DNA of 64,000 nucleotides from Fonticella tunisiensis (GTDB lineage Bacteria > Bacillota > Clostridia > Clostridiales > Caloramatoraceae), in the NCBI RefSeq assembly GCF_004364155.1, contig NZ_SOAZ01000002.1:165037-229036 (forward strand), read 5' to 3'. The notes below the pieces were generated by a model. The model worked only from the letters and a program-made list of their open reading frames with translations. It was not told the DNA's origin and did not search any database. Of the stretch, positions 31,562 through 40,902 are shown piece by piece (positions within the stretch are counted from its first letter, which is position 1; each line of letters starts with the position of its first letter). The translations under genes were made by a program, and so were the position numbers.

Positions 31562-33754
31562 ATGAAACTCCAGATAATACCGGATATTAATATTGATAAT
31601 ACTAAAGTCTTAGGCATGATTGAAAATATACATTTCTATAGACCACTTTTACAAAGAATTCAAAGAATGAAGGGTTCAATCACAATAGAAAAGCAGTATT
31701 ACTTTGCATATGAAATTCTCATTTCAAAAGATAACGTTTCATTCTATCTGATCTTCGATGATAAACTTAAGGATAATATAGAAACAGAGTTGAATATATG
31801 CTGGAAGAATGCAACATATAAGCCTACGAAAGATGTATTTTGTTTTCAATATATTAGAGAATTGGAGTTAGCTGAGCATTATTTCTTATCACTAAAGACA
31901 GATTTACGTGGGGAGTATCCTTTATCGAACATCATTGAAACACAAACAATATTAAGAAATGATGAAAAGATATTAATTAGGCTTGAACTACATCCCGTAA
32001 GCTATACATGGTACCGGGAAGTAGAAGAGTGTATTAAAGACTTTGAAAAGGGTAAAATGACTTTAAAATCAACATTAACACCAAAGGAGATAGGTTTTAA
32101 ACTTGCTGAGGCAGCTCTGGATGTTTTATATTTTGCAATGGATTTCGTAAACGACTTAATAACAGATATACCACTTCAGCATGAAAAAATAACGAATAGT
32201 AAGTATTCAAAGTTATTCAGAACAGGGTTAAGTAAAGATACTAAAACAAAATCTAAATACAATGGATACTTAACACGCATAATTGTAAGTACAAATTCAA
32301 TTAGGAAAGAAATGCTGTTTAGAAACATTGAAAAAGCTTTCAATTCAATGGCCGGAGATAATAAGTTTATAATGGTTGATAAAAGTAACTATGACAATAT
32401 ATTGTGTTCAAAGGAAATAGCACAAATCATGCAAATGCCAACTAAGCATTACCAGACTATATATAAAATAAATAACATTGATAACAGAGAAGTAGATATT
32501 CCGAAGGAGCTCCAGGGAGGGGTTATCCCTGTGGGTACTGCAGAACAGAAAGGTAAAACGATATCCGTCTCCTGGCCACAGGATAAAAATATATGTGCGC
32601 TACCTAAAATAATCATTGGTCCTCAAAATGCTGGCAAATCAAGTTATACAGAAAATTTTGTAGTAGGTACCCACAAAGCTGGTGATGCAAATATCGTCCT
32701 GGATTATATCCAAGACTGTGAACTATCTAAATCTATAGAAAAGTATATACCAGCTAACGATATCAAAATTATAGATATATCGGACCAGACTAAATTATTT
32801 GCCCTGGCATATACCGAAGCTTCAAAACAAATAACAGAAGAATCTTCAGCATGGGATAGGCTTAGAATCGCAAACTTATTAAGCAGCCAAGTTGAGTATC
32901 TTATCAATTCAATTACAGATGAAACTACAGGAGAACTTACAGCCCCTATGCTCAGGTATTTGTATGCTGCCGCCATGGTTGTATTTATCCACCCGAGCAA
33001 AACTATCGACGCTGTATTTCAGACCCTGCGGAAATGGCAGGTAAGGAATGAATATATCAGACAGGCAAAATATTCAGGGTGTTTCCGGGATGATGACGAG
33101 ATATTTTACGACTTAGATGAGTTACATGAGCGAGATAAAAACGGAAAAATTATAGGTACCAGGGAGAGTCTTATAATCGGCATACTGAACAGGATAACTG
33201 CATTGAATAAAAACATCTATGTCAAGGCAATGCTTAAAGCGGCACCAAACAATGACATTGATTTTATAAAGTATATTGAAGAAGGCAAAACAGTTCTGGT
33301 GAGGATTCCCCAGACAGTATTCCCCGATGTGAAAATAAGAGACACCTTAACAACCTACTTTATGAGTCGTATATGGCTTGCAGTACAGTTGAGGAAACAG
33401 AAAGATAATAGATTGTGTCACGTAATCATTGATGAAGTACATCAGATACCTACATGTGCTAATTTTATTAAAAATCATATTACTGAATTTAGAAGGCACC
33501 GGTTAGGTACTTTGTTTACAGTACATTACCTAAAACAGTTTAGGTCCTTAATGGATGCTGTCAAATCCGTCGGGACCTCATATATGCTTCTAGCCGGAAC
33601 AGAAAAAGAAAACCTCAAAGCACTTGAAGAAGAGTTAAAACCATTTACGATAGAGGAAGGGCTAAACCTTAAATCATTTTACAGCTTAAATATTATTAAC
33701 TATGGGAATCAGTATGCAAAGTTTATATCAAAACTTCCACCGCCGATAAAATAG
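31562..33754 (+). CDS. VirB4/HerA-like DNA-transfer ATPase
   Basis: 730 residues from ATG at 31562 (AGGTGAT before it); an upstream in-frame start at 31496 lies within the previous gene. Residues 1-350 are a domain found with conjugation ATPases (LIRLELHPVSYTWYREVEEC). The motor follows: Walker A GPQNAGKSSY at about 362, Walker B CHVIIDEVHQ at about 625, and a late FRRHRLGTLFTVHYLKQFRS helix. Resembles type IV secretion VirB4/TraG and HerA-type translocases that move DNA or protein. No relaxase is visible in the window, so its role in transfer is inferred. Confidence 0.75.
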   Translation: MKLQIIPDINIDNTKVLGMIENIHFYRPLLQRIQRMKGSITIEKQYYFAYEILISKDNVSFYLIFDDKLKDNIETELNICWKNATYKPTKDVFCFQYIRELELAEHYFLSLKTDLRGEYPLSNIIETQTILRNDEKILIRLELHPVSYTWYREVEECIKDFEKGKMTLKSTLTPKEIGFKLAEAALDVLYFAMDFVNDLITDIPLQHEKITNSKYSKLFRTGLSKDTKTKSKYNGYLTRIIVSTNSIRKEMLFRNIEKAFNSMAGDNKFIMVDKSNYDNILCSKEIAQIMQMPTKHYQTIYKINNIDNREVDIPKELQGGVIPVGTAEQKGKTISVSWPQDKNICALPKIIIGPQNAGKSSYTENFVVGTHKAGDANIVLDYIQDCELSKSIEKYIPANDIKIIDISDQTKLFALAYTEASKQITEESSAWDRLRIANLLSSQVEYLINSITDETTGELTAPMLRYLYAAAMVVFIHPSKTIDAVFQTLRKWQVRNEYIRQAKYSGCFRDDDEIFYDLDELHERDKNGKIIGTRESLIIGILNRITALNKNIYVKAMLKAAPNNDIDFIKYIEEGKTVLVRIPQTVFPDVKIRDTLTTYFMSRIWLAVQLRKQKDNRLCHVIIDEVHQIPTCANFIKNHITEFRRHRLGTLFTVHYLKQFRSLMDAVKSVGTSYMLLAGTEKENLKALEEELKPFTIEEGLNLKSFYSLNIINYGNQYAKFISKLPPPIK

Positions 33755-33777
33755 GAGCTAGAGAGCTCCTTTTTTTA
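33753..33777 (+). terminator. Terminator after the ATPase gene
   Basis: AGGAGCT AGAG AGCTCCT, 7-bp stem, then TTTTTTT; it starts at the stop codon. Confidence 0.85.
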
Positions 33778-33923
33778 TGTTGACAACATAATGACAACGC
33801 ACGAACTTCAACGATATGATATGAAATGATACGAAATAGTATATTAAGATTGTGAAAAGCATTGAAAAATCTAACTCACTGATATAAGAAAATATGACAT
33901 GATACAAGCTGATATATAGGAAA

Positions 33924-33973
33924 TATGGTTCGGGACCATGAGGTCGCAGGTTCGAGCCCTGTCACCCCGACCA
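33924..33973 (+). other. 3' two-thirds of tRNA-Pro(CGG): attachment site of the element
   Basis: The 50 bases fold as anticodon arm (TATGG, loop TTCGGGA, CCATG), five-base variable loop, T-arm (GCAGG, TTCGAGC, CCTGT), acceptor 3' strand CACCCCG, discriminator A and CCA. The anticodon CGG indicates proline. There is no D-arm or 5' acceptor strand upstream, so the gene is incomplete. This is what remains at one end after an element integrates in a tRNA 3' end. The intact tRNA should lie left of the window. Confidence 0.8.
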
Positions 33974-33975
33974 GT

Positions 33976-34014
33976 AAAGGAAGATGGCTTCGCTTTGCGA
34001 AGCCATCTTCCTTT
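33976..34014. terminator. Bidirectional terminator between tRNA site and lgt
   Basis: 17-bp perfect stem AAAGGAAGATGGCTTCG with its complement, loop CTTTG; it overlaps the lgt stop codon. Confidence 0.75.
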
Positions 34015-34789
34015 ATATATGTCTTTCTCTTCTTCTGTAGCTATATATCAAAAATCCTATCCAGCCGATAATACCTGCAAGGCTTACAAGCTGAGCAGCT
34101 CTCAGGGGACCCACCATAAGGCTGTCGGTTCTTAGGCCTTCTATAAAGAATCTTCCAATTGAATAAAGGCCTATATAGGAAAAGAGAACCGTTCCATCCC
34201 TTTTAGACCTTCTTAATATGATGAGAAGTATGAAGAATACAACAAGGTTCCATAGGGACTCGTACAAAAACGTAGGATGCCAGTACTGGCCTTCTATAAA
34301 CATTCCTTTTTGTATAAACTCGGGAAAATGACTTATGAATTCACTGGACACAGGATCGCCGTGGGCTTCCTGGTTAAAGAAGTTTCCCCATCTTCCGATG
34401 GCCTGGGCGATTATTATAGATGGAGCAGCCACATCAGCATATTTAATAAGGTTTATGTTTTTATATCTCGTATACAGATAGGCAGCCAATATGCCAAATA
34501 TAAGCCCTCCATGTATTGCAAGGCCTCCCTGCCTTATGTTGAATATGTCAGCAAGGTTATCCCTGTACAGGTCGAATTTGAATATTACATAATACAACCT
34601 TGCCCCTATAATGCCTGCAGGTATAGATATGAGAAGGATATCTAAAAGCCTATCATAGCTTATACCCTTTATCCTGGATGTATGGGAAGCTATAAGAATT
34701 CCTATAAGCATTCCTGAAGCTATAAGTATTCCATACCATCTTATACCAATACCAAATATAGAGAAAGCAATGGGATTCATATTCAGCAC
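34013..34789 (-). CDS. lgt: Phosphatidylglycerol:prolipoprotein diacylglyceryl transferase
   Basis: 258 residues, seven hydrophobic segments. Family signatures: [33 protein letters not shown] (the HGG motif), and [17 protein letters not shown] (RxGNFxNxE). Lgt attaches the diacylglycerol to the lipobox cysteine of prelipoproteins, such as the PPIase lipoprotein encoded further right. It is on the - strand with a gap to murC. A clean ATG and RBS (AGGAGTGCTGAAT, read on the - strand). Confidence 0.95.
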   Translation of the reverse strand: MLNMNPIAFSIFGIGIRWYGILIASGMLIGILIASHTSRIKGISYDRLLDILLISIPAGIIGARLYYVIFKFDLYRDNLADIFNIRQGGLAIHGGLIFGILAAYLYTRYKNINLIKYADVAAPSIIIAQAIGRWGNFFNQEAHGDPVSSEFISHFPEFIQKGMFIEGQYWHPTFLYESLWNLVVFFILLIILRRSKRDGTVLFSYIGLYSIGRFFIEGLRTDSLMVGPLRAAQLVSLAGIIGWIGFLIYSYRRRERHI

Positions 34790-34910
34790 TCCTTTTTAAC
34801 TTGTTTTGGGCTATTTAAACATAACTATACAATATATTATAAACGTATGGATTGTATATTGAAATATAAAATATATGTTAATTTATTTTGTAGGTTTTAT
34901 CCTCTAAAAA

Positions 34911-35105
34911 CGCTGCGATAAAAAATATATTTCATTCACCAGTATGCTAAGCAAAGAAGTTCTAAGGCTTGAGATTTGAAAAATCAAGAACTTTCGTTAA
35001 ACTTGCCTCTCTTAAGTCACGAAAGTTCTAGGATTTTTCTGCATCCCTTCGCCTGGAACTTCTAATTGCCCGCTTTATGTGAATTTCATATATTTTTTAT
35101 CTCCG
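34911..35105. repeat. Fold-back repeat, copy 1 (MITE-like, about 195 bp)
   Basis: Left arm GCGATAAAAAATATAT ... CAAAGAAGTTCT pairs with right arm GGAACTTCTAATTG ... ATATATTTTTTATCTCCGC. Inside, GAAAAATCAAGAACTTTCGT pairs with ACGAAAGTTCTAGGATTTTTC. The whole unit can form one long imperfect hairpin. A related copy lies at 55912-56111. It occupies most of the lgt-murC gap; no gene or transposase is present. Confidence 0.75.
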
Positions 35106-35172
35106 CTTTCTTGGCAGAAAAAGCAAAATATTGTCAAATTAATTGCGACATTATTATATGCAAAAAATAAAA

Positions 35173-35230
35173 TGGCTCCATGGAGAGGGATTGAACCTCC
35201 AACCCGACCTTTGAACTGTCGGTTTGCGAT
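35173..35230 (-). other. tRNA-like 3' fragment in the lgt-murC gap
   Basis: On the - strand, a T-arm (GGAGG, TTCAATC, CCTCT), acceptor-like CCATGGA, G and CCA can be drawn, with an imperfect anticodon-arm-like stem (CGACA/GGTCG) before it. There is no D-arm or 5' acceptor strand. It may be a decayed tRNA or an old attachment site. Identity uncertain; the anticodon cannot be assigned. Confidence 0.35.
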
Positions 35231-35249
35231 AAAAAAAAATTTAAAATTA

Positions 35250-35277
35250 AAACGCTGCTGGCTTTCCAGCAGCGTTT
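35250..35277 (-). terminator. Terminator of murC (- strand)
   Basis: AACGCTGCTGG/CCAGCAGCGTT with a CTTT loop; read on the - strand it is followed by TTAATTTTAAATTTTTTTTT. Confidence 0.8.
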
Positions 35278-35279
35278 AA

Positions 35280-36659
35280 CTAGGCCTTGTTTAAATACAT
35301 TTCCCCTATTCTGTAAACGTCCCCTGCGCCCATGGTAATTAAGAGGTCGCCGGGCTTTAGATTTTCCTCAAGATAATCAACTATTTCTTCAAAGCTCTTT
35401 ATATAAATTGAATCAATACCCTTCGCAGCTATGGCATCATTAAGCATTGATGAATTTACAATTCCATTATCCCTTTCCCTGGCAGCGTATATGTCAGCTA
35501 AAATAAGCTTATCAACACCATAGAAGGCTTCGGTAAATTCATTAAAGAGGGTTATAGTTCTGCTGTAGGTATGGGGCTGAAATACGCAGTAGAGTTTTCC
35601 TGTGTGGCTAAAGTTCTGTGCTGCCTTTATCGTAGCCTTAATTTCCGTTGGATGGTGTGCGTAGTCGTCTATAACTGTAACTCCATTTTTTTCACCCAGC
35701 TTGTCAAACCTTCTGTGGGTTCCCACAAATTCCAAAAGGCTTGAAGCTATAATGCCCTTATCCACTCCGAGAAAATGTGCAGCAGCAATTGAAGCGAGGG
35801 CATTTAAAATGTTATGCTCTCCCGGAACTTTGAGGGCGAAATCACCGAAAACTTTCCCATTATAGAGAACGGTAAAGGAGGCACAACCTCTAGAGTCATA
35901 TTTAATATTTCCTGCAGTATAATTTCCCTTATTGATTCCATAGCTTATTGTATTACAATTTACCTCATCCATTATTTTAGCAGCCCTCTCGTCCTCAGCA
36001 CAGCCTATTAGAAGACCATTTTCAGGTATGAGGTTAGCAAACCTTAAAAAAGTATCGTATATATCATCTATATCCCTGTAATAATCGAGATGATCTGCAT
36101 CAACATTAAGAATTATTCCTATGTATGGATAGAATTTTAAAAAGCTTCCCTTATATTCGCAGGCTTCGGTGATAAAGTATGGGCTTTTTCCAGGCCTTGC
36201 GTTTCCTCCAATTGCATCAACTTCTCCACCAACGAGTATAGTAGGATCAAGTCCTGCCTTTAGAAGTATCAAGGAAAGCATTGATGTGGTAGTTGTTTTT
36301 CCGTGGGTTCCAGCAACTGCAATGCTTTTAGAATATTCTTTCATTATATATCCTAAAAATTCTGCCCTGTCGTAGGTAGGAAGGTTTAGCCTTTTAGCCT
36401 CCTGATATTCTGGATTATCCTCCCTAATGGCGGCGGTATAAACTACAATATCTGCACCGTGTACATTTTCAGCATTATGGCCTATATGAACCTCTGCTCC
36501 CATTCCCTTTAGTTTATTTGTTATCCTGGATTCAGATCTATCCGAGCCTGAAACTTTATATCCATATATTAAAAGTATTTCTGCAAGGCCGCTCATGCTT
36601 ATTCCGCCAATTCCTATAAAGTGAACCCTTTTACCTGCGTCTTTGTGTAGATTGAACAT
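35280..36659 (-). CDS. murC: UDP-N-acetylmuramate--L-alanine ligase
   Basis: 459 residues, a full-length Mur ligase. Glycine-rich start (HFIGIGGISMSGLAEILL), ATP-binding loop VAGTHGKTTTTSMLSLI, ACEYKGSF, and DDYAHHPTEIKATI in the C-terminal domain. Adds the first alanine of the peptidoglycan stem peptide in the cytoplasm. It is on the - strand, divergent from purR. The 36660-36935 gap holds the promoters of both; it is AT-rich with no clear operator visible to me. Confidence 0.97.
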   Translation of the reverse strand: MFNLHKDAGKRVHFIGIGGISMSGLAEILLIYGYKVSGSDRSESRITNKLKGMGAEVHIGHNAENVHGADIVVYTAAIREDNPEYQEAKRLNLPTYDRAEFLGYIMKEYSKSIAVAGTHGKTTTTSMLSLILLKAGLDPTILVGGEVDAIGGNARPGKSPYFITEACEYKGSFLKFYPYIGIILNVDADHLDYYRDIDDIYDTFLRFANLIPENGLLIGCAEDERAAKIMDEVNCNTISYGINKGNYTAGNIKYDSRGCASFTVLYNGKVFGDFALKVPGEHNILNALASIAAAHFLGVDKGIIASSLLEFVGTHRRFDKLGEKNGVTVIDDYAHHPTEIKATIKAAQNFSHTGKLYCVFQPHTYSRTITLFNEFTEAFYGVDKLILADIYAARERDNGIVNSSMLNDAIAAKGIDSIYIKSFEEIVDYLEENLKPGDLLITMGAGDVYRIGEMYLNKA

Positions 36660-36953
36660 ATTATCACTCCTACAAAATGCTTATTAACATTATAGACAAA
36701 AATATTATAACATAATACATAAGCTGTCAGGTAAAAATATAAACTTATATTTAATAGTAGATGCGGTGTTTTGTATTTTAAATAAAACGGGAGCTTGCCA
36801 TATAGTGGTTGAAAATAAATCATTTTTAAACTAGAATGAATATTAAAGGGAAAAAATATGATAAATATTCGTATTTTTAACATTATATTTTAGAATATGT
36901 ATAAAATTTTACTAATATGACAAATATATTAAATAATGGATAGGAGTGGTATT

Positions 36954-37778
36954 TTGGAACGCCTGCAGAGAAAAGAAAGAGTAGCAGCCATAGTTAAAAT
37001 ACTATCAGACAACCCTAACAAGGTTATTAGCCTTGGATATTTTTCTGAGCTTTTTTCAGCTGCAAGATCTACCCTTAGTGAGGATATAGCTATAGTTAAA
37101 AGGGTTATTGAAACACTTGAGAGCGGCAGAATTGAAACTTTAGCAGGGGCCTCAGGAGGAGTAAAGTATATACCTGGCATGGCTAAAAGGGCTGAAGAGG
37201 AATTTTTGCAGGAGCTATGCTCAATGCTTAAAAATCCTGAACGAATAATACCCGGGGGATTTTTGTATATGAATGATATAATTTACTCTCCTGAGATATC
37301 AAGTAAGATAGGGACAATTCTTGCAGGCTATTTTATAGATAGAAATCCGGATTATGTACTTACGGTTGAAACAAAGGGAATTCCAATTGCAATTATGACT
37401 GCCAGGGCATTAAACGTTCCACTTATTATAGTGAGAAGGGACAGCAAGGTTACTGAAGGTTCTACTGTAAGTATAAACTATGTTTCAGGATCCTCTAAAA
37501 GGATACAGACAATGAGTTTATCCAAGCGTTCGGTTAAAAAGGGAAGCAGATGTATATTTGTTGATGATTTTATGAAGGCCGGAGGAACTGCTGCTGGTAT
37601 CATAGACCTTATGAAGGAATTCGACAGCACCGTTGTCGGTATAGGTGTTCTTGTTGAAGGTGAAGCACCTGTAAAGAAGCTTGTACAAAATTATGTATCG
37701 CTTATGAGGCTTGAATCGGTGAACGAGGAAAAGGGAGAGGTTATTATTTATCCCTCCAATATCGGGGTAGTTCGTTAG
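36954..37778 (+). CDS. purR: Pur operon repressor
   Basis: About 274 residues. The N-terminal winged helix (LQRKERVAAIVKILSDNPNK, then FSAARSTLSEDIAIVKRV) is followed by a PRPP-binding phosphoribosyltransferase-like domain (IFVDDFMKAGGTAAG). PurR represses purine genes and is released by PRPP. TTG at 36954 follows TAGGAGTGG at seven bases; ATG at 36936 has no site. Neighbours spoVG, glmU and prs follow the standard clostridial order. Confidence 0.9.
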   Translation: MERLQRKERVAAIVKILSDNPNKVISLGYFSELFSAARSTLSEDIAIVKRVIETLESGRIETLAGASGGVKYIPGMAKRAEEEFLQELCSMLKNPERIIPGGFLYMNDIIYSPEISSKIGTILAGYFIDRNPDYVLTVETKGIPIAIMTARALNVPLIIVRRDSKVTEGSTVSINYVSGSSKRIQTMSLSKRSVKKGSRCIFVDDFMKAGGTAAGIIDLMKEFDSTVVGIGVLVEGEAPVKKLVQNYVSLMRLESVNEEKGEVIIYPSNIGVVR

Positions 37779-37870
37779 AAGTCAAAAAAATAAAAGATTT
37801 TGAAATTTTTAGAAGGAAATTTTAAAAAGATGAAGAATATATTATTAAGCAACTGGAAGGTGGTGAAAGC

Positions 37871-38155
37871 ATGCAAATTACCGATGTAAGGGTAAGAAAA
37901 ATAACAAACGAAGGCAAGATGAAGGCAATTGTTTCAGTAACATTCGATAATGAATTTGTTGTACACGATATCAAGGTAATAGATGGGCAGAATGGTCTTT
38001 TCATTGCAATGCCAAGCAGGAAGACACCGGATGGTGAATTTAAAGACATTGCTCATCCAATAAACACTGAAACAAGGGAAAAGATTCAATCAGCAATACT
38101 TGCAGAATATGAAAAGGCAAAGAACGCTGCTGATACCGAAACATCAGGGGAATAA
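37871..38155 (+). CDS. spoVG: SpoVG, RNA-binding regulator
   Basis: 94 residues: [40 protein letters not shown] and [16 protein letters not shown] are the canonical SpoVG sequence. A small RNA/DNA-binding protein affecting septation, sporulation and gene regulation. Upstream ribosome site GGAAGGTGGTGAAAGC. It is followed by a terminator. Confidence 0.97.
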   Translation: MQITDVRVRKITNEGKMKAIVSVTFDNEFVVHDIKVIDGQNGLFIAMPSRKTPDGEFKDIAHPINTETREKIQSAILAEYEKAKNAADTETSGE

Positions 38156-38190
38156 AAAGGGAGTCTCAAGGGGCTTCCTTTTTATTTTTT
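38154..38190 (+). terminator. Terminator after spoVG
   Basis: AAAAAGGGAG pairs with CTTCCTTTTT around a ten-base loop, followed by ATTTTTTATT. Confidence 0.7.
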
Positions 38191-38337
38191 ATTGTGATGA
38201 AGGCCTTGTTATGATAGAATATTTCGAAAATATGTCAGTTTTGCTTTTTTGACCTAATATAATTGAATTAAATTGTTTGTTGCAATATAATATAATAGGT
38301 TAAAATTTGTGAAAATATATTATTTGAGGTGCTGGAG

Positions 38338-39711
38338 ATGGAAAACTGTTATGGTCTTGTACTTGCAGCGGGAGAAGGCAAGAGAATGAAATCAAAGCTC
38401 CCGAAGGTTTTACATAAAGTATGTGGAAAGGCTATGATCGATCACGTCATAAACGCACTTATGGGCGCAGGAGTAGAGGACTTTCAGGTTGTTGTAGGGC
38501 ATAAAGCCGATGAAGTAAAGGCATATCTTGGAGATAATATAAAAACCTCCTATCAAAGTGAGCAGCTTGGAACAGGGCATGCTGTAATGTGCAGCAGAGA
38601 TTTTTTAAGAAACAAGGAAGGCACAGTAATAATACTTGCAGGGGACGCTCCTCTTATAACGGCCGAAACCATATCCAAGGTTTTTGAATATCATAACAGC
38701 AAAGGCTACTCAGCAACGGTCCTAACCGCTGATACAGAAAATCCAGAAGGTTTTGGAAGAATAGTAAGGGATGAGCATGGAGATATTAGAAAAATAGTAG
38801 AACATAAGGATGCATCTCATGAAGAAAGGCTAATCAAAGAAATAAATTCAGGAACATACTGCTTTAATATAAATGATTTATTAAATGCCCTTAATAAACT
38901 TACAAACAATAATGCCCAGGGGGAGTATTACTTAACGGATGTTATTGAAATACTTAAAAATGAAGGCAGGAAGGTTGGAGCATATAAATCAAGCTTTACA
39001 GAATTTATGGGTGTAAATACAAGGGCTCAGCTTTATGAAGCAAATGAGGTCATGAGAAAGAGAATACTTATGAAGTTAATGCTTGATGGGGTGACCATAA
39101 TAGATCCGTCATCAACATATATAGACGATGGCGTTGTTATTGGAATGGATACAATTATTTATCCTGGAACTATAATAGAGGGAAAAAGCGTAATTGGTGA
39201 AGACTGTGTTATCGGTCCAAACAGTAGAATAGTCGACAGTGAGATTCAAAATGGTGTAGAGGTACAATCCTCTGTGGTTCTTGAAAGCAAAATAATGGAT
39301 AAAGCAAAGGTTGGGCCATTTGCTTATATAAGGCCTGGCAGCCAGATAGGTAAAAAGGTAAAGATAGGTGATTTTGTTGAAATTAAGAAGTCTGTAATAG
39401 GCGATGGAACTAAGGTTTCACATCTCACATATATAGGTGATGCAGAGGTTGGAAGTGACTGCAACTTCGGGTGTGGTACAGTCGTTGTGAACTATGATGG
39501 TACAAGAAAGTATAAAACAAAGATAGGCAATCATGCTTTTATTGGATGTAATACAAACCTGGTTGCTCCTGTAGAGCTGGGAGATAATGCCTATGTAGCA
39601 GCAGGTTCTACAATAACTGAGGATGTACCCGAAGGGGCACTTGCAGTGGCAAGATCAAGGCAGGTTAATAAGGAAGGCTGGGTAGATAAAAAAGGCATAT
39701 GGAAAAAATAG
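38338..39711 (+). CDS. glmU: Bifunctional UDP-GlcNAc pyrophosphorylase / glucosamine-1-P N-acetyltransferase
   Basis: About 457 residues. N-terminal uridylyltransferase with [20 protein letters not shown] and [15 protein letters not shown]-terminal left-handed beta-helix with hexapeptide repeats and the acetyltransferase signature [20 protein letters not shown]. Makes UDP-GlcNAc for peptidoglycan. ATG at 38338 lies eight bases from GAGG; the GTG at 38329 is part of the ribosome site. Prs follows 16 bases later. Confidence 0.96.
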   Translation: MENCYGLVLAAGEGKRMKSKLPKVLHKVCGKAMIDHVINALMGAGVEDFQVVVGHKADEVKAYLGDNIKTSYQSEQLGTGHAVMCSRDFLRNKEGTVIILAGDAPLITAETISKVFEYHNSKGYSATVLTADTENPEGFGRIVRDEHGDIRKIVEHKDASHEERLIKEINSGTYCFNINDLLNALNKLTNNNAQGEYYLTDVIEILKNEGRKVGAYKSSFTEFMGVNTRAQLYEANEVMRKRILMKLMLDGVTIIDPSSTYIDDGVVIGMDTIIYPGTIIEGKSVIGEDCVIGPNSRIVDSEIQNGVEVQSSVVLESKIMDKAKVGPFAYIRPGSQIGKKVKIGDFVEIKKSVIGDGTKVSHLTYIGDAEVGSDCNFGCGTVVVNYDGTRKYKTKIGNHAFIGCNTNLVAPVELGDNAYVAAGSTITEDVPEGALAVARSRQVNKEGWVDKKGIWKK

Positions 39712-39727
39712 TATAGGAGGATTACTT

Positions 39728-40681
39728 ATGATTACACATGGAAAAAACATAAAAATATTTTGTGGAAATGCCAACCCGGAACTGGCAAAGGAAATTGCTG
39801 ACATTATCGGTATTAATGTAGGAAACGCAGAGGTTGGTAATTTTAGCGATGGAGAAATATCTATAAACATCAATGAAACTGTAAGGGGAGCAGATGTGTT
39901 TGTTGTTCAGCCAACATGCGCACCTGTAAACGACCACCTTATGGAGCTTCTTATAATGATGGATGCCTTTAGAAGGGCTTCTGCAGGAAGAATAACAGCG
40001 GTTATTCCATACTATGGTTATGCAAGGCAGGACAGGAAAGCCAAGGCCAGGGATCCAATTACAGCAAAGCTTGTTGCAGATTTAATTCATGCAGCAGGAG
40101 CAGACAGGGTTCTTACAATGGATCTCCATGCTGCTCAGATACAGGGATACTTTAACATTCCCGTTGACAACCTTCAGGGGGAACCTATACTTGCAAAGTA
40201 TTTCCGAAACCTTAATATACCTGATGATGAACTCGTTGTGGTTTCACCTGACATAGGTGGAGTTACAAGGGCTAGAAAGTTTGCGGATAGACTTCATGCA
40301 CCTATTGCAATAATAGATAAGAGAAGGCCAAAGGCAAACGTTTCTGAAGTTATGAATGTCATTGGTGATATAAAGGATAAGACGGTAATAATGATAGACG
40401 ATATGATAGATACAGCAGGAACCATTACAAATGGGGCAAAGGCCCTTATGGAACTTGGGGCTAAAGAGGTATATGCATGTTGCACGCACCCTGTTTTATC
40501 GGGCCCTGCGGTAGAGAGAATACAGAATTCAGTTCTTAAGGAAGTTGTAGTTTTGAATACGATACCTCTTCCAGAGGCCAAGAGAATAGATAAGATAAAA
40601 TCCTTATCTGTAGCTCCAATATTTGCTGAGGCTATTAAGAGAATATATGAGGATCTTTCAGTAAGTAAACTCTTTGAATAA
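39728..40681 (+). CDS. prs: Ribose-phosphate pyrophosphokinase
   Basis: 317 residues. Signatures: [38 protein letters not shown], and the PRPP loop [19 protein letters not shown]. Makes PRPP for purine, pyrimidine, His and Trp synthesis; PRPP is also the effector of PurR encoded nearby. In operon with glmU, ended by a strong terminator. Confidence 0.97.
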   Translation: MITHGKNIKIFCGNANPELAKEIADIIGINVGNAEVGNFSDGEISININETVRGADVFVVQPTCAPVNDHLMELLIMMDAFRRASAGRITAVIPYYGYARQDRKAKARDPITAKLVADLIHAAGADRVLTMDLHAAQIQGYFNIPVDNLQGEPILAKYFRNLNIPDDELVVVSPDIGGVTRARKFADRLHAPIAIIDKRRPKANVSEVMNVIGDIKDKTVIMIDDMIDTAGTITNGAKALMELGAKEVYACCTHPVLSGPAVERIQNSVLKEVVVLNTIPLPEAKRIDKIKSLSVAPIFAEAIKRIYEDLSVSKLFE

Positions 40682-40711
40682 AAAGCTTCGGGTGTTTGAC
40701 CCGAAGCTTTT
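40681..40711 (+). terminator. Terminator after prs
   Basis: 13-bp perfect stem AAAAGCTTCGGGT/ACCCGAAGCTTTT with loop GTTTG; followed by ATAATATTTT. Confidence 0.85.
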
Positions 40712-40902
40712 ATAATATTTTAAATGGTTTTCAACATAGAAAACTCGATACCATTAATTTTGATACCATATATCCAATTTGTAAACTTAATTTTAATTTC
40801 ATTTTAGATAATGGGCATAATATTGTAAATAACATGTATAAATGAGAAAATAAAGTTAAGAATTTTTAAAAGCAAAAGTATAAATTTTCCTGGAGGGATA
40901 AT

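Noticed and set aside
33938..34135. 65-residue frame starting in the tRNA remnant
   Set aside because: It covers tRNA, terminator and the end of lgt; no ribosome site.
35173..35230. Selenocysteine tRNA (anticodon TCA can be drawn, GCCA end)
   Set aside because: The loop can be folded in several ways, the stem has a mismatch and the 5' half is absent, so no identity is assigned.
35079..35279. 66-residue frame MNFIYF...
   Set aside because: It reads across the tRNA-like fragment (WRGIEPPTR is typical of antisense tRNA translation) and into the murC terminator.
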